Shown piece after piece: positions 53,801 to 63,735 of a DNA stretch of 64,000 bases. Numbering within the stretch: the stretch's first letter is position 1; each line of letters starts with the position of its first letter. The notes under the pieces were generated by a model, which was not told the DNA's origin, searched no databases, and was given only the letters and a program-made list of their open reading frames with translations. The stretch is taken from contig JABAKD010000002.1 in NCBI GenBank assembly GCA_012845835.1, positions 25,696,210-25,760,209 of the forward strand, in the 5' to 3' direction. This stretch comes from Undaria pinnatifida (Eukaryota; Sar; Phaeophyceae; Laminariales; Alariaceae). Position numbers and translations under genes: made by a program.

Positions 53801-56800
53801 TGCTGCCATTTCGGGAACGACCCCGCGCGCACCGGAATCAACCGCGCATGTCATAGCAAGCCCGCTGACACAGGAGCACCCAGGAGCGATAAATATACAC
53901 CCACGACACCGTCGGCACGCTGTCTTCGGCTAGTTCTTTTTACCGCAGCAAAATTCCGGGGCTTTTCGCGGGTCTGGTCAATTCTCGCGGGCCAGGTCGG
54001 ACCAGGGTGACTCGGCCCGACCCGTAATATTTGAAAACCTACTGGCTCCTGGCCCGACCCCCGGATTCGGTCATGACCCATGAAGAGCCCTGCAAACACC
54101 ACCCTACACAAATTACAAGTAGTTTGTGCCGTTAAAAGGTGGGTGCAGTCAGTGTCCGACAGTGTACGTACGCTTTTTAATAAGTTTTTACCTTAAATTC
54201 CTGTCTGTGAGGCGTACGATTTGCTGCAGGAACGTGTATTATTTGTTTTAATTCTTCTGAGAGGTATTGGAGCCTGTCCTGTGATCACAAACTAGATTAT
54301 GGCGACAACAACAACAACAACAGAAGGAACCCTCTGCCCCCCGCCCTCTGCCCTTCCTATCGTACCTACAGCGAGCACATCCGGCGCCGCGGCCGCCGCA
54401 ACCGCAGCCGCGGCTGCTTCCGCCCCTGCCCCCCCCCCCGCTTTCAACTCATGCTTCATCGCGCACGATTCCGCCGCCGCTATTGCCGCCGTCATAGACC
54501 TTAGGTGCTGCGTTATTTCAGGCACCGCCGCCGAGGAGCACGACTTGGCGCACCTGAATCCACCGTTCTGCACGTGCTGCGGTAACGACGATGAGGAGAG
54601 TGGAGTTAGGGGTACAGGGTTAGGAGGGGGGGCATAATGGCGGCGGCGGGGGGGGGGGGGGGGGGGCGTCATCATTTGTTCCTTACCTCACTCATTTGAC
54701 CATTGACCACGCATCCCTTTCGAGACAGAGCACTGTTCCTACTCCTAGTAGAGACACCTCTATCATTTGGGGCGCTCAGTACGTTTCTTCCATATATTAC
54801 ACTAAAGCATTTTGCTTACCAGATGTACGAATTATCTCCTTCTTGCTTGCTTGGTTGTGGATAAAGGGGCATGCTACGAACTGATTTCTACGATAGCCCT
54901 GCCCCGAAACCAGCGATTTTCGTTAACGAACGATTCGTGGCTGCTCGACACAAGGAAGGATACGATTGAAAGCAAAGGGTCGATGTATTTTCTCGAGTGC
55001 AAAGGCCTATCGATCGATGACGTCGGGGTGTCGAGGGACTCCGTATTTCAGGAGATACGACCAGGAGCTGGTTTTGAAACCGGCGATTTCGTTAAAGAAA
55101 AGTTGGGGGGCCTACCGCAGAACGACCCTGGGGCGCATGCAGGATGATCGAAGCGGTTACGACAGCAACGAGCATAGGCGAGGCGAGAGCGATCGGCGGG
55201 GGGGGGGTCTATGGAAATTAGAGGGAAGATCGATCGTGGAAGATTGTTGAGAGCGACGAAGAATAAGGATGACCGGTGATGAAAATTGTTTTGAATAAAA
55301 AAAACACGAGTTGGGAATCATGCCCGGCCACCGTACGAACAGTACACAACGCCAATCATTAGAAGTATAAATAGTAGTGCGTAAATAGTAGTAGCAGTAG
55401 CAACAGTAGCGGTAGAATACTAATAATAGTGGTAGCAGTAGCAGTAGTAGTAGCAATAGTGGTGGTAGTACTAAGTAGTAGTAGTAGCAGCAGCAGCAGT
55501 AGCAGCAGTAGCAGCAATAGTAATATCAGTAGCAGCAGTAGCACCAGCAGTAGCAATAGTAGTGATCAAGACAGAAGCATCGTAAGCCCACATCCATGTA
55601 CTCACGACGACAACAGCGTTCTGCAGCAGGTTTTGGCGATACTTTTCGATGTCATTCCTTCGTTTGCACGTTGTTCATTCATTTTTTCTCTTCTTTTATC
55701 CTGTTCGTTCGTTTGACCCGCCCCCTCACCCCGCAGGACATGATCGAACGATTTCTAATCGGTTTGTACCCAAAACGTGGGGTCACTCCTATTATAGTAA
55801 AAAAGAGGTTACACATAGAGATATACACGAAGGCAAAACATTTTGGTACAGTACAGGACACCGCTTAAGACAGGATTATAAGAAAGCCAGGCTGAGATTT
55901 ACAGAAAAATAAGGAATCGAGGGTCACTTTTAGTAAAAAAAAAGGCTATACAGAATACACTAAGGCAATACCTTTAGGTAGTGCAGGACACTGCATGAGG
56001 AAGGATTATAATAAAGCCAGGCTGAGATTTACACAAAAATAAGAAATCCGTGAGCCGTTATACTGCAGTTACTACTGTAGAACACACCCTCTCCCAAATA
56101 AGAACAAAGAAAGGAGGGTTAAGATTTACAGGAAAAAATAAATAATTTAGTCGCTATACTTGAGTTAGTGTGGAGCGCACCCTTTCTCAAATAAGAAACC
56201 CGGCCTGAGCCAGCATACCCGTTTCTTATTGGGTGTCCTGATCTGCTGTGTACGTAGAGCTACTTTCGGTGCGAAGTAGCTTTGCGAATAGCACTCGTAT
56301 AATACGTGTAGGCAGAGGATGGCAACGAATATTCGTCACCAATGTAATTAATGTTCGTGTGCGGTGAACCGCGTTGGGGGCTTTCAAGGGGTACAGTGTC
56401 GAAAAAAACAAAGGAAGAAAACGACGAGCACAGCATTAGCCACGCGAAGCAGCCCGGGTTGCTGGGGTATGATGGGGGATTTATCTCGAGTACATCGTCA
56501 GAAGCTGTACGACGCCGTTTTCAGCCTGACGATACTCGTACTGCTGCCCTCTCTTCCTGGGAAGTTCATAATACCGCACTTGCCGCTATTTAGGGCACTA
56601 TCCCTGCACCCCCAAAAAGCTAAGAACATTCTCCTCGTCCACAGGAACGCATAAAATGTAATAAACGATGACATACCGAGCTGGGGGGGATATATCTACA
56701 TATAGGGGGTGGCTGAACGAAGCTTGTGGGCAGTTGCGGAGATGGAACCGTGAACAAATAGACAGAGGCTTCCTCCCTGCTGTGCGAAATTCGTCTATTT

Positions 56801-58339
56801 GGACGATAACTCGTTTCTCTCAACGGAGATGGGACCGTGAACAAATACACAAGAGGCTTCCTGCTGTGCGAAATTTGTCTATTTAGACGATAGCTCGTTG
56901 ATCTCAAGCTTAACACGAAAGGTTAACCTTTTAGACCTGTACTCACATTTTTCAAGAACATACACCGTGAGGTTCGTTTTGCAGCAGTGAAAAGGACTAC
57001 CCAACCCCCCGCCGCGAACGATCAACATAACCTGAAATGTGCGCACGTCTAAATCATGGTGACGAACTTGTCCGAAAACAACGGCAACAACAGGGCTCTA
57101 GGTAAGAGTCCAGCAATCCCATGACGGTACACTACCAGACGCACAACCCTTCCTCATAGTATGATACCAGGGTGTGTAGTCTATCCGCACAGCTCTGCGT
57201 GCGGGAAAGAACACAACGCTCACGAAAAACCAACAACTTCAGATCGCTGAACCAACAACGACAAAGAAATAATAACGCCTCTAAACTCTTGTTTCACTGC
57301 AAAAAAAAAAATCGCTCTAGTTCCAAGTAGCTTGTCCCCCTAAAGTGGGAGAAGTTCTAAACGGGTTAAATGTTAAATAGAGCGCAAGACCACAAACACG
57401 GTGGCCTCGCGCCCCCTTCCTAACGACATCAACCGACAATCACAAAAAAACGAGAAACCCACCCAACCACCTACCTTCTCCATCAACGCCTTCCCGGTCG
57501 CCAGCACCGCCGTCAGGGCGCCCGCAGGCCCTCCCGCCACATCCCCAAACCACGACCTCAAAGCTTTCTCAATGTCATCCACAGTCACGCAGCCGGTCAC
57601 ATCGACACTAAACGACAGCTCCGCCACCGCCGCCGCCGCTGCTGCCGCCGCCGCTTTATCCGCCGCTACCGCCACCATCGTTGTCGCCGCCGCCACCGGC
57701 GCTCTCTCTGCCCCAGAAACCACGGCATCTCCATCTACCGCTCCGACATCCCGCTTGAGCACCTTCTTCGGGCCAGACGACTTGAGCGCTCGACGAGTGC
57801 TAGTCCTAGGACCTTCCTCGCCAAAGTGAGCACCAACGCCGCCGCTGCCGCCACCGCGCGGGGCGACGGCGGCGGCTGCGGAGGCCGCCGTCCGCGGTAA
57901 GGCCACCGGAGGAGTGGCGCCCTTGACGCCGCCGGCCGGGTCCGCGGCGCTGGAGAGCATGTCCGGGCGGAAGCGCTTGTGCCTGATCCACTTCTTCGAA
58001 ATGGCAGAGGCGGTCTCGACCTTGATGGTCGCTCGCTTCGGGGCGCCAGCCTCCCCGACGGATCGTTCCGAGCGGGCGGCGTCACCAACCACACCACGAC
58101 CTGCTGCAACCCCTCCAGCAGCAGCAGCAGCGGTAGCGGCTCCACTCGAAACGGGAACAGGGGGGAGCGGAAGAGGGGGGGGAGGAGAAGGGGGAGGAGG
58201 AGACGCCGAAGCTTTCTTCCTCGGCGACACGCGTTGAGCGCGGTCCTTAGCGCCGCCTCGTGCGCTGCGCGCGCCGCCAGAGGCTTCTGCGTCGTGGCGA
58301 TCGGTGTCGACGACCGAAAAGACGGGCTTGCTCGCCAGC
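41889..58339 (-). CDS. Large helical protein with a PP1-docking (RVRF) motif; C-terminal half of the proposed 1,648-aa gene
   Basis: Exons in transcript order: 58339-57475, 54576-54366, 52632-52462, 50568-50246, 49034-48882, 47938-47877, 47402-47372 (31-bp micro-exon), 47307-47194, 46808-46658, about 45344-45143, 42929-42749, 41987-41889 (stop TAG). All are GT-AG and every phase matches. The first exon is Pro/Ala-rich and disordered (SPRKKASASPPPPS), ending in a helical segment. Exon 3 carries KKKRVRFGAFDLS, which fits the RVxF consensus for binding protein phosphatase 1. The later exons form one helical, HEAT-like run (QLLVCTLVCVLEG; PWFAPLIRSALALHV; NFILELLEFPGVEEAI). I do not recognise the family. 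The first exon starts in a phase that needs an upstream exon, and the exon ending at 59725 fits, so this is probably the same gene as 59715-62711. The 45344 acceptor is uncertain; 45363 is an alternative, and the Leu-Tyr-Glu exon at 46808 could instead start near 46780. Confidence 0.7.
41920..42300. repeat. (CCAA)n and related repeats
   Basis: ACCAACCAACC-type units cluster at 42060-42300 in the last intron of the large minus-strand gene, as they do in the Sec15 introns. Confidence 0.6.
42604..42694 (-). mobile_element. Short dispersed repeat A, reverse copy with poly-C tail
   Basis: GAGGTGCTCCGTCTCGAAAG, GGACGCGTGGCC, GGCTAAGGCAAGCAACAAGC and GTGTACGCC followed by about 15 C. Confidence 0.7.
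44513..44772. mobile_element. 260-bp MITE with perfect 19-bp inverted ends (GGGTACCCCGATTTAAGAG)
   Basis: GGGTACCCCGATTTAAGAG at 44513 and CTCTTAAATCGGGGTACCC at 44754-44772 are exact reverse complements. No open frame is present. A second, smaller element (44639-44728) lies inside. Confidence 0.8.
44639..44728. mobile_element. Mini-element D (TTAA-type, CCCCTTTA...TAAAGGGG), nested
   Basis: It runs from CAACCCCTTTACAACTGG to CTCTAAAGGGGTTAA, about 90 bp, with inverted CCCCTTTA/TAAAGGGG ends next to TTAA. The interior has GGGGACAAAATTACATGG and ATTTAGTATAGAG. The same element occurs shortened at 51391-51450 and reversed at 13396-13485; related interiors lie at 24720-24780, 50150-50200, 52255-52300 and 57320-57368. 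Confidence 0.65.
45815..46135. mobile_element. Inverted-repeat element of about 320 bp
   Basis: AAGTCCAAATGTCCACGCCA, then TGAAATTTTGCACACGTGTT and CTACATGCCC at 45833-45901, are mirrored by GGGCACATAGAAGATGTGTG, TAAAATTTCA and GGCGTGGACATTC..TTTGGATTTT at 46037-46120. No coding content is seen. Confidence 0.6.
47137..47196 (-). repeat. Tandem duplication of the donor side of the exon at 47194-47307
   Basis: On the minus strand the intron begins GTGAGAATTCGACCGTCCCC, and about 29 bases later repeats as GTGAGAGCTCGACCGCCCCT. The 5' splice site is thus present twice in tandem. Confidence 0.6.
48403..48485 (-). pseudogene. Decayed copy of the 3' end of the exon at 48882-49034
   Basis: Minus strand: ACCGGCCTCAAGCAGAGCAA, G, then GTAATT, against the same exon end followed by GTGATT at 48881. 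The match extends upstream (GGGCTTTATGC.., TTCGGTCCCGGG), but the copy has an in-frame TAG. A donor and an AG just before ACCGG remain, so the last seven codons (TGLKQSK) could act as a tiny cassette exon. Confidence 0.75.
48585..48745 (-). mobile_element. Short dispersed repeat F, reverse copy
   Basis: GCTTCGCGCTTGGTGCACGC, GTGAAAACCCTTCGTGCTCC, GGGATGCGAGGGTCTATTGT and CATGCATGAAACGAGTACAC, then GCCCCCGACCCC. It lies next to the decayed exon copy at 48403-48485. Confidence 0.6.
49559..49735 (+). mobile_element. Short dispersed repeat A, best-preserved copy
   Basis: G run, CGTACTCATTTGTTGCTTGC, CGTTTGATCGTTGACCACGC, ATCCCTTTCGAGACGGAGCA, CCGTTCCTACTCCTAAGAGA, CACCTCCAACATTTGGGCGC and TTCTTCCATACACTAC. 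Confidence 0.75.
51321..51633 (+). mobile_element. MITE family B copy with mini-element D inserted at TTAA
   Basis: GACGCGTGCTACGTTAGAGG (left end), GCACTTTTCG, GACGGGGCTCCTTAACCCC, then 55-60 bp of element D, then GGGGTTAACCTAAAATCGTC, and finally GGTGCACCATTACCATCGCG with TC. TTAACC flanks the inserted piece on both sides. Confidence 0.7.
52010..52195. repeat. Hexanucleotide repeat (GCACAA/GCACGA)n
   Basis: About 28 copies of AAGCAC/GAGCAC-type hexamers lie within an intron of the large minus-strand gene. Confidence 0.85.
53945..54065 (-). repeat. GGGTCGGG-rich dispersed repeat, copy 2
   Basis: This is the reverse complement of the element at 2885-3080: TTTTCGCGGGTCTGG, TTCTCGCGGGCCAGG, CCAGGGTGACTCGGCCCGAC and CCGTAATATTTGAAAACC. 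Confidence 0.55.
54645..54815 (+). mobile_element. Short dispersed repeat A, copy
   Basis: A run of about 19 G, then CGTCATCATTTGTTCCTTAC, CATTGACCACGCATCCCTTT, CGAGACAGAGCACTGTTCCT and TTGGGGCGCTCAGTACGTTT. Confidence 0.7.
54908..55110 (+). pseudogene. Dispersed coding-like fragment, copy 2 (CKGLSIDDVGVSRD)
   Basis: The plus strand reads QRFSLTNDSWLLDTRKD, then YFLECKGLSIDDVGVSRDSV and, shifted, ETGDFVKEKLGG. It pairs with the minus-strand copy at 36068-36285. Near-identity is greatest across GCAAAGGCCTATCGATCGAT and GACGTCGGGGTGTCGAGGGA. Confidence 0.6.
55375..55565. repeat. (GTA/GCA)n microsatellite
   Basis: GTAGTAGCAGTAGCA-type trinucleotides run for about 190 bp in the first long intron of the 41.9-58.3 kb exon set. 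Confidence 0.85.
55860..56205 (+). repeat. Tandem repeat with GCCAGGCTGAGATTTACA
   Basis: GGATTATAAGAAAGCCAGGC, TGAGATTTACAGAAAAATAA recurs near 55872 and 56004, with a weaker third copy near 56115; the period is about 130 bp. Confidence 0.6.
56725..56900 (+). repeat. Tandem duplication of about 85 bp
   Basis: GGAGATGGAACCGTGAACAA, GAGGCTTCCTCCCTGCTGTG and CGAAATTCGTCTATTTGGAC are repeated at 56826-56895 with small changes. Confidence 0.75.
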
Positions 58340-59714
58340 CTGGGAGGAGGGGGTAGGGAGAGAGGCAGGACGTCGGAAGGTGAGGGGGGATTCGCGGGCG
58401 AAGACAGCTAACCCTTATATTACTGCAGATATTGTCCAACTCTAAGGCCATTGTTTATGGTACCCCGATACAGGTCACAGATGTTCCTGACATTCGTTTC
58501 GCCGCCTAAAGATCAAGATGCCGACGTAATATCTCCAAGCAGTGTGTATGGAAAACACGAGTCTAGATGCAGGAGCTAACAGCAATGTTCAATGTATTCG
58601 TTGGCATTTTTCAGAGGGGTGGTTGTACGATTTCGAAAAGCCGAAACACACAAACGCGCCGCAGCGCCACAACACGCTACAGATCATGGCGATCGAGGTG
58701 CGCGAGGGTCAAGCGGCAGCTGCTTGGCGAATGGCCCAGGGGGCTGCCGCATCTTCGTGAGTTACTGCTGTTCTATGCGTGTGCGCGCGCGGGGGCAAAC
58801 TTGCGGCCTACCCTCTGCCTACCCTCGAGACAACATCTGGCGAAGAAATACCTTGTCCTGATCTCAGCCTGAGATCGGGACGAAACACCCCTTTTCGGTG
58901 GGTTTTCCGATCTAGGAAATTGTCAGAATCAACATTCGTCTCCACATGCAGTGTACACACAGATCTTACTGTAGGCGAATCTTAAATCTTGTACAGATCA
59001 AGATCTATGGCCAACATCGGGGTACCATAAACAGTGGCCTAATTCCAAGGAAATTACCCTCAAAAATGTGGGTAGAGTTTTACAACGGTTGCGATCAAGC
59101 AAGCGTCTCGTTTTGTCCGCCGGGTCAGAAAAACAGGGGACTCTCGCAAGCCAGCAAGGTGAGGTAAATCCCTTGGGTGGGTTCATTACTAAAGGAAGCC
59201 GAGGGTGTGACCGTCTCAGAGAAGAAACATCGATATGCCGTGAAAAACAAACAAGACATGAAAAAGGTGGAGAAAAACGCCAAAGCTTGACACAGCGCGC
59301 GACGCGGACGAAGCATCTCCGGACGTACCCCTACTTTCTGACAATAATCGTAAGTAAAACAAACATTCACAGCGGTTGCTAAGCCTGCCGGCGCGAGCCC
59401 TAATCCACGGCTCAGTTCCCGCATGCTTTGGAGGCGTCTTTTAACCAGACGAGCAACCGCAGGGCACCCACTGAGGACGCATGTCACAGCAGTGATGCAC
59501 CCAAACCTTCTGAGACTATGAATCCTTATTCTGACGAAAAGCTCAATAGCCTAGGAATAAAACGAGCACTATTGCAAAAACACGAACGGAATTCCAACCA
59601 TATGGGCATTTCCTCAGTTGGGGAGCCCCGTCAGTCAGAAGCATTCTGGCCTAAACATGTTACCTCTATCCGTAGCACGAGGTTGCTCTATCCGTAGCAC
59701 GAGGTTGCCTGCGA
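58340..59714. other. Intron or intergenic spacer without a supported exon
   Basis: If the two minus-strand exon sets are one gene, this is an intron of 1,385 bp (58340-59724). It contains a decayed family B fragment near 59600-59705 (GGGGAGCCCCGTCAGTCAGA; a tandem ATCCGTAGCACGAGGTTGC). No candidate first exon for a separate downstream gene was found. Confidence 0.45.
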
Positions 59715-60394
59715 TTACACCAACCTTATCGACCGCCTTCGCTTCTTCTTGCCATCCTTAGCTTCCCCCTCGCCTCCATCGACGTCCGCGGTCGTGACAG
59801 ACGCAGTCAAGTCCTCTCCGCCAATGACGAACCCTACCAACGGTTCCAAGCTGGGCGACTCCGTCAGGGGCCGTGCTTCATCTTCTTCCTCAGCAACAGA
59901 GGTGGCACCACCAGCAGCAACAGCGGTGTCAGCGGCGACCGTCGCCGCGGACTTGCCCCCGAGCATCCCATTTCCCGCTTCAAACACGCCGTCGCTACCA
60001 CCATCAGTGCACGCTACGATACGCCCAAAGGCGGCGCCGCTACCTCTGCCAGGGGAAAAAAAGTCACTGTTGTAGTCATCTGTTGGCATAGGCACCTCCT
60101 CAACTCCCGCGTCCTCGATGTATTCTTCGTTTACCACAGCATCGATAGGCGCCGCCGGCACCACCGCTGATGATAATGGTGGTGGCGGGGTCGCCCCCCC
60201 CGCCCCGCCCCGGATTTGCGCTGCTACAAGTTTAGACGCCGACCCACTCCCGTCAGTTGCCGGCTTCTCGTTAGCGGGAGAAGCGAGGGCGGTGGTGGCG
60301 GCACTGCTACTCCCTTGAATGTAGCCGCCGCTCCACGCCGACGATGGCGCTTGCTGCCGGTGCTGTTGTTGCTGCTGCTGTTGCTGCTGCTGTA

Positions 60395-60425
<31 letters not shown>

Positions 60426-62549
60426 CTTCAGCTGCTCCTGCTGCTGCTGCTGCTTCAGTTGCTGCTTCAGCGGCGAAGACGTCGACAGAGGTCCTGGGTC
60501 GGTGAGTTTAGCCCGCTTACCTTTCACCTGCATCTTCCTAGGGCTCTTTGTCTCGCGGTCCGCTTTGAGCTGCTGCTGCTGCTGTTGCCGGGCAGCCGCC
60601 TTTTTCCTCTTCTCCTTAGCGTCGCGTGCGCGCTCCGCCCTCGCCTTCTCTTGCTTCTCCATGATGTGCTGCTTCTCCATCTCCTTCTGCGCTAGCCGAG
60701 CGTTCAACTGTTCCCGACGGCTGGTTACCGGCCGCCTGCTAGCAACAGCAGGAATTGCAGCAGCAGCAGCAGTAGCAGGCGAAGCAACCGCAGCAGCTGG
60801 GGTAGGAGGAGAAACACGAACTGACAGAGGAACTTCCACGTGTGTCGCATTAACGCCTTTTGCTTTCGGAACTCCTCCCCCAGCCGACGGGGTGCCGGCT
60901 ACGCCCTGTTCGCCGTCGGTCACTCTATCGCTGCCAGAAGGGGTAACCACAAGAAATCGATACAAGACATCCGCCGACAGGTCTCGCCCAGTACCAGTTA
61001 ACACGAGGTCACAGAATCCTTTCATAAAGCCCATCAACTTCCCCGCCTCACTCCCGCCTCCGCGTTTCCCTTCGTCCCTACCACCCTGCCGCCCTTGCGC
61101 TACCGACGTACAAATCCCACCCTCGGGTTCCTCTCTCCCCCGGGCTGCTGCAGTCCCTCCCCTCTTCTTCTCCGAGCTCTGGCTGGCAGGCGCAGTGATC
61201 TGCGCGGCAAGGTCTGCGATCGCGCTGCACAATACGGACTTCTCTTGCTGGAGTCTGGAAGCGGCGTCCTCGGCATTACCCGCGGCGGCCTCCGCCCGGG
61301 AAGCCTCATCCTTCGCCCGAGCGAGCTCCGCGGCCGCGCCGATGCTCGTGAGCTCGGCAGCTTCGGCTCTCGCCACCGCCGCCGCAGCCGAAGCCTCCGC
61401 CGCTGCCGTCGTTGCTGCTGCCACCGTTGCTGCTGCCGCAGCTGCTGTCGCTTTTGCTATCGCCGCTGCAGTCTCCGTCGCTGCTGATGCTGCCGTTGCC
61501 TCTGCTTCCGCTGCTGCTGCGGCTGCCGCCGCGGCTGCCTGGGCGCGCTCCTCGTCCAGTGCCCTTGCGGCTTCAACGCGGGCCGCCTCGAGCACGCGAT
61601 CAGCTTCCGCGCGGGATTCGGCCGCCCGTGCCCTCTCAACAATAGCCCGCGCGCGCTCGCTTTCGGCCTGGTCCCTCGCGCTCTCCGCATCGACGCGCGC
61701 CAGGCTATTCTGCTGCCGCAGCTGGCTGTTCTCCTCGGAGAGTTTACTGTTTTCTCCCTCTGCGCTCCGGACCATGCTCTCGAGCTCCTGCAGGCGGCTC
61801 TTCAGCTCCAAGATCTCGACGGTCTGGGAGACTGCCGCGGCCCCTCGCCCAGCGCGGCGCGGTGCGGTTGGGGCGTGGCAAGCCCCTGGAGTAGGAAGGA
61901 TCGCGCCCTGTGGAAGCGGTTGAGGCGTTGAGTTGGGGATCAGTTAACAGCAAGAGATAAGCCGACTGGCGTTAGCTATGAATAATACAACATTTTGTCT
62001 ACGGATGTAATCGGCGAGTGCTCGTATGATAAGTTCTGCTGTACTCGGATGATACGGAGTCCCATGGCCTACTGTTTGGTTCAGGATCGCACGGTCCCGT
62101 ATGTTTTCGATAAATGAGAGAAAAGCGATGGACCTGCCCCGCGCCGCAAGCTATATATATACTTGTGCGGTAATACAACCGCTCACAAAACATGAGTTAT
62201 TAATCCACCTGCCTGTCATCTTATACCACAGCAGTGGTAGCGTGCTGTACCCGTTTCTCCTTACGAAGCGCCGTGCCCATCTATGACCGGAGCGGGTGCA
62301 GTCGCGTGGTGCCGTACATGCACGCCACCTCCTAAATGTGAACCTTCAAAGAACAGAATTCCTGGGGGTTCTGGCAACTCTGCCAAAACTATCCATACTT
62401 CCATTATCCACCATCGCACAGCAGGCGCACGACACAGCAAGATTACGAACCACCGCGAGCAGTAGTCCTACTCATGGTGCCTACCAGCGAGTGTCTCAAT
62501 ATACACGCACCTGGAGGAAAGCCTGGGTCTGAAGCGATGCCGCCTTGCC

Positions 62550-62582
<33 letters not shown>

Positions 62583-62711
62583 GCCGCCTCTCGGTGTTGG
62601 AGGCATGACGTTTTCGTCGCCACAATGGCTAGAGGAGCGGTCAACGAGACCCCCTCTGCGGCCCTGCCCGTTATTCTCCTGCGATGGTGTCTCTTGCCCG
62701 AAGGAGAACAT
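59715..62711 (-). CDS. Coiled-coil, Ala- and Gln-rich nuclear-type protein; N-terminal part of the proposed 1,648-aa gene
   Basis: Exon 1 is 62711-62511 (67 codons, ATG start MFSFGQETPSQ, Ser-rich end); exon 2 runs from 61907. If exon 2 is unspliced it stops at TAA 59717-59715 (797 aa, ending KKKRRRSIRLV). Order of parts: a leucine/glutamate coiled coil (SRLQELESMV ... SEENSQLRQQ), a long Arg/Glu/Ala helix, an alanine-rich block, a second coiled coil, a basic single-helix-like region (EKARAERARDAKEKRKKAAA), polyglutamine, an acidic stretch and a basic end. Composition suggests a nuclear or chromosome-associated scaffold; no catalytic domain is seen. A GTTGGT donor after 59725 would skip the stop and join, in phase, to 58339, turning the end into RRRSIRLASKP. 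I favour that joined model. The start is the first in-frame ATG with an open frame into the donor at 62510. Confidence 0.7.
60355..60475 (-). repeat. In-frame CAG/CAA repeat (polyglutamine)
   Basis: It encodes two Gln-rich blocks separated by LKQQ-type residues within exon 2 of the coiled-coil gene. Mixed CAG and CAA codons indicate it is translated and somewhat stabilised. Confidence 0.9.
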
Positions 62712-62923
62712 GCTGCCCGGTCGCGTGGACGCGCCCAGAACCACCACGGAATTGGCTGCTGGGTGATTTTTTCGGGGCGGGATCAACGGCAATTTAGTAC
62801 TGATCTTGACCCGGAACGCCGCGCCAAATTATCACTGCAAACCCTCACAGTCCCAACTCCCAACTCCCAACCTTTTCTTCTTATACGCGAGCTACGTACA
62901 CACAGGCACAGAACGAGATCGGG
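62712..62923. promoter_or_regulatory. Short divergent promoter region
   Basis: Only 212 bp separate two divergent ATGs (62711 minus strand, 62924 plus strand), so both promoters and 5' UTRs must share this stretch. No TATA box is obvious. CCCAACTCCCAACTCCCAAC at 62849-62869 is a local repeat. Confidence 0.45.
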
Positions 62924-63577
62924 ATGGCCCGTTGCCGAGAGCGCGGAAGGCTCGGAGCCGTCGTGCTGTTCGTTCTGCTGGGGTTCGGAAACAGCCGCGC
63001 GATAGCTCCTTGTTCGGATGCAGCAATAACAGGAACATCAGCAGCAGGAACAACAGCGATTTCTTTACCAAAGACGACAGCAGCAACAGCTGTTGCGTTT
63101 ATTGGAAACGGCAACCTTCGTCATGTCATGTTGGGAGGAACGCATACGCGGCACACCAGCAACGGCCGCCGTGGACGGAGAGAGTGCAGTTGGCATTGGA
63201 AGGGTGGGAGCCCGCAGCTGGGATTGCAACCGATGACGACTGGGGTGTCACCGGCATCTCCCCGGCGGGCGCGGGTGGATGATGCCGAGCAGAAGCGGCA
63301 GCAGCGACGGCAGCAGGAGCAGCACTCGGTCGGGAGAGCAAGGGCTCCTAGGCTTGGTAAAAGCTGCTCGCAGCAGCACAAGCAGCAGCAGAAGCCGCAA
63401 CAGCAGCAACAACAACACCGAAAACGAAAACAACAGCTACACCAGCAACAGCAGGGTCTCGCAGAGCAAGAGCAGGGGGGTCTCTCCCGCGAAGCATTCG
63501 TGAAAGCAGCCGCGGGCTCGGCCGCTGCGGTCCTAGCGCTCTCGTTGGTGAGCCACGGCAGCAGCAAGCAGCAATAG
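62924..63577 (+). CDS. First exon of a probable plastid (thylakoid lumen) protein, continuing past the window
   Basis: The ATG at 62924 opens a frame whose first 26 residues form a signal peptide: basic start MARCRERGR, hydrophobic core LGAVVLFVLLGF, likely cleavage after NSRA. A Ser/Thr/Ala segment and a Gln-rich stretch follow. Residues about 187-208 then read LSREAFVKAAAGSAAAVLAL, which looks like a thylakoid-transfer signal (arginine, then an Ala-rich hydrophobic core). A signal peptide followed by a second leader is the usual arrangement for plastid proteins in algae with secondary plastids. A GTGAGC donor at 63548 follows codon 208 exactly in phase 0, so the mature protein is probably encoded to the right of the window; reading through gives a stop at 63577. 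The internal Gln-rich repeats are unusual for a leader, so the gene call is moderate. Confidence 0.5.
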   Translation: MARCRERGRLGAVVLFVLLGFGNSRAIAPCSDAAITGTSAAGTTAISLPKTTAATAVAFIGNGNLRHVMLGGTHTRHTSNGRRGRRECSWHWKGGSPQLGLQPMTTGVSPASPRRARVDDAEQKRQQRRQQEQHSVGRARAPRLGKSCSQQHKQQQKPQQQQQQHRKRKQQLHQQQQGLAEQEQGGLSREAFVKAAAGSAAAVLALSLVSHGSSKQQ

Positions 63578-63735
63578 TATTAATAGCTGTAGTATTAATA
63601 TTAATCGCAGAAGCAGACGCAGCAGCAGCAATAACAACAACGGCAGCAGTAGCAGCAACAGCAACAAGTAGTGGCAGCAACAGCAGCGCCAGTAGTAGGA
63701 GTAGCGGCAGCAACAGCAACAGCACTCGTACGCGG
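63560..63735. repeat. CAG/CAA-type microsatellite
   Basis: GCAGCAACAGCAACA-type triplets with TAATA interruptions lie just after the proposed donor at 63548. Confidence 0.8.

Noticed and set aside
60502-61923. 473-codon plus-strand open frame
   Set aside because: Antisense shadow of the Ala/Glu-rich coiled-coil exon; its Ala/Ser text mirrors GCx codons.
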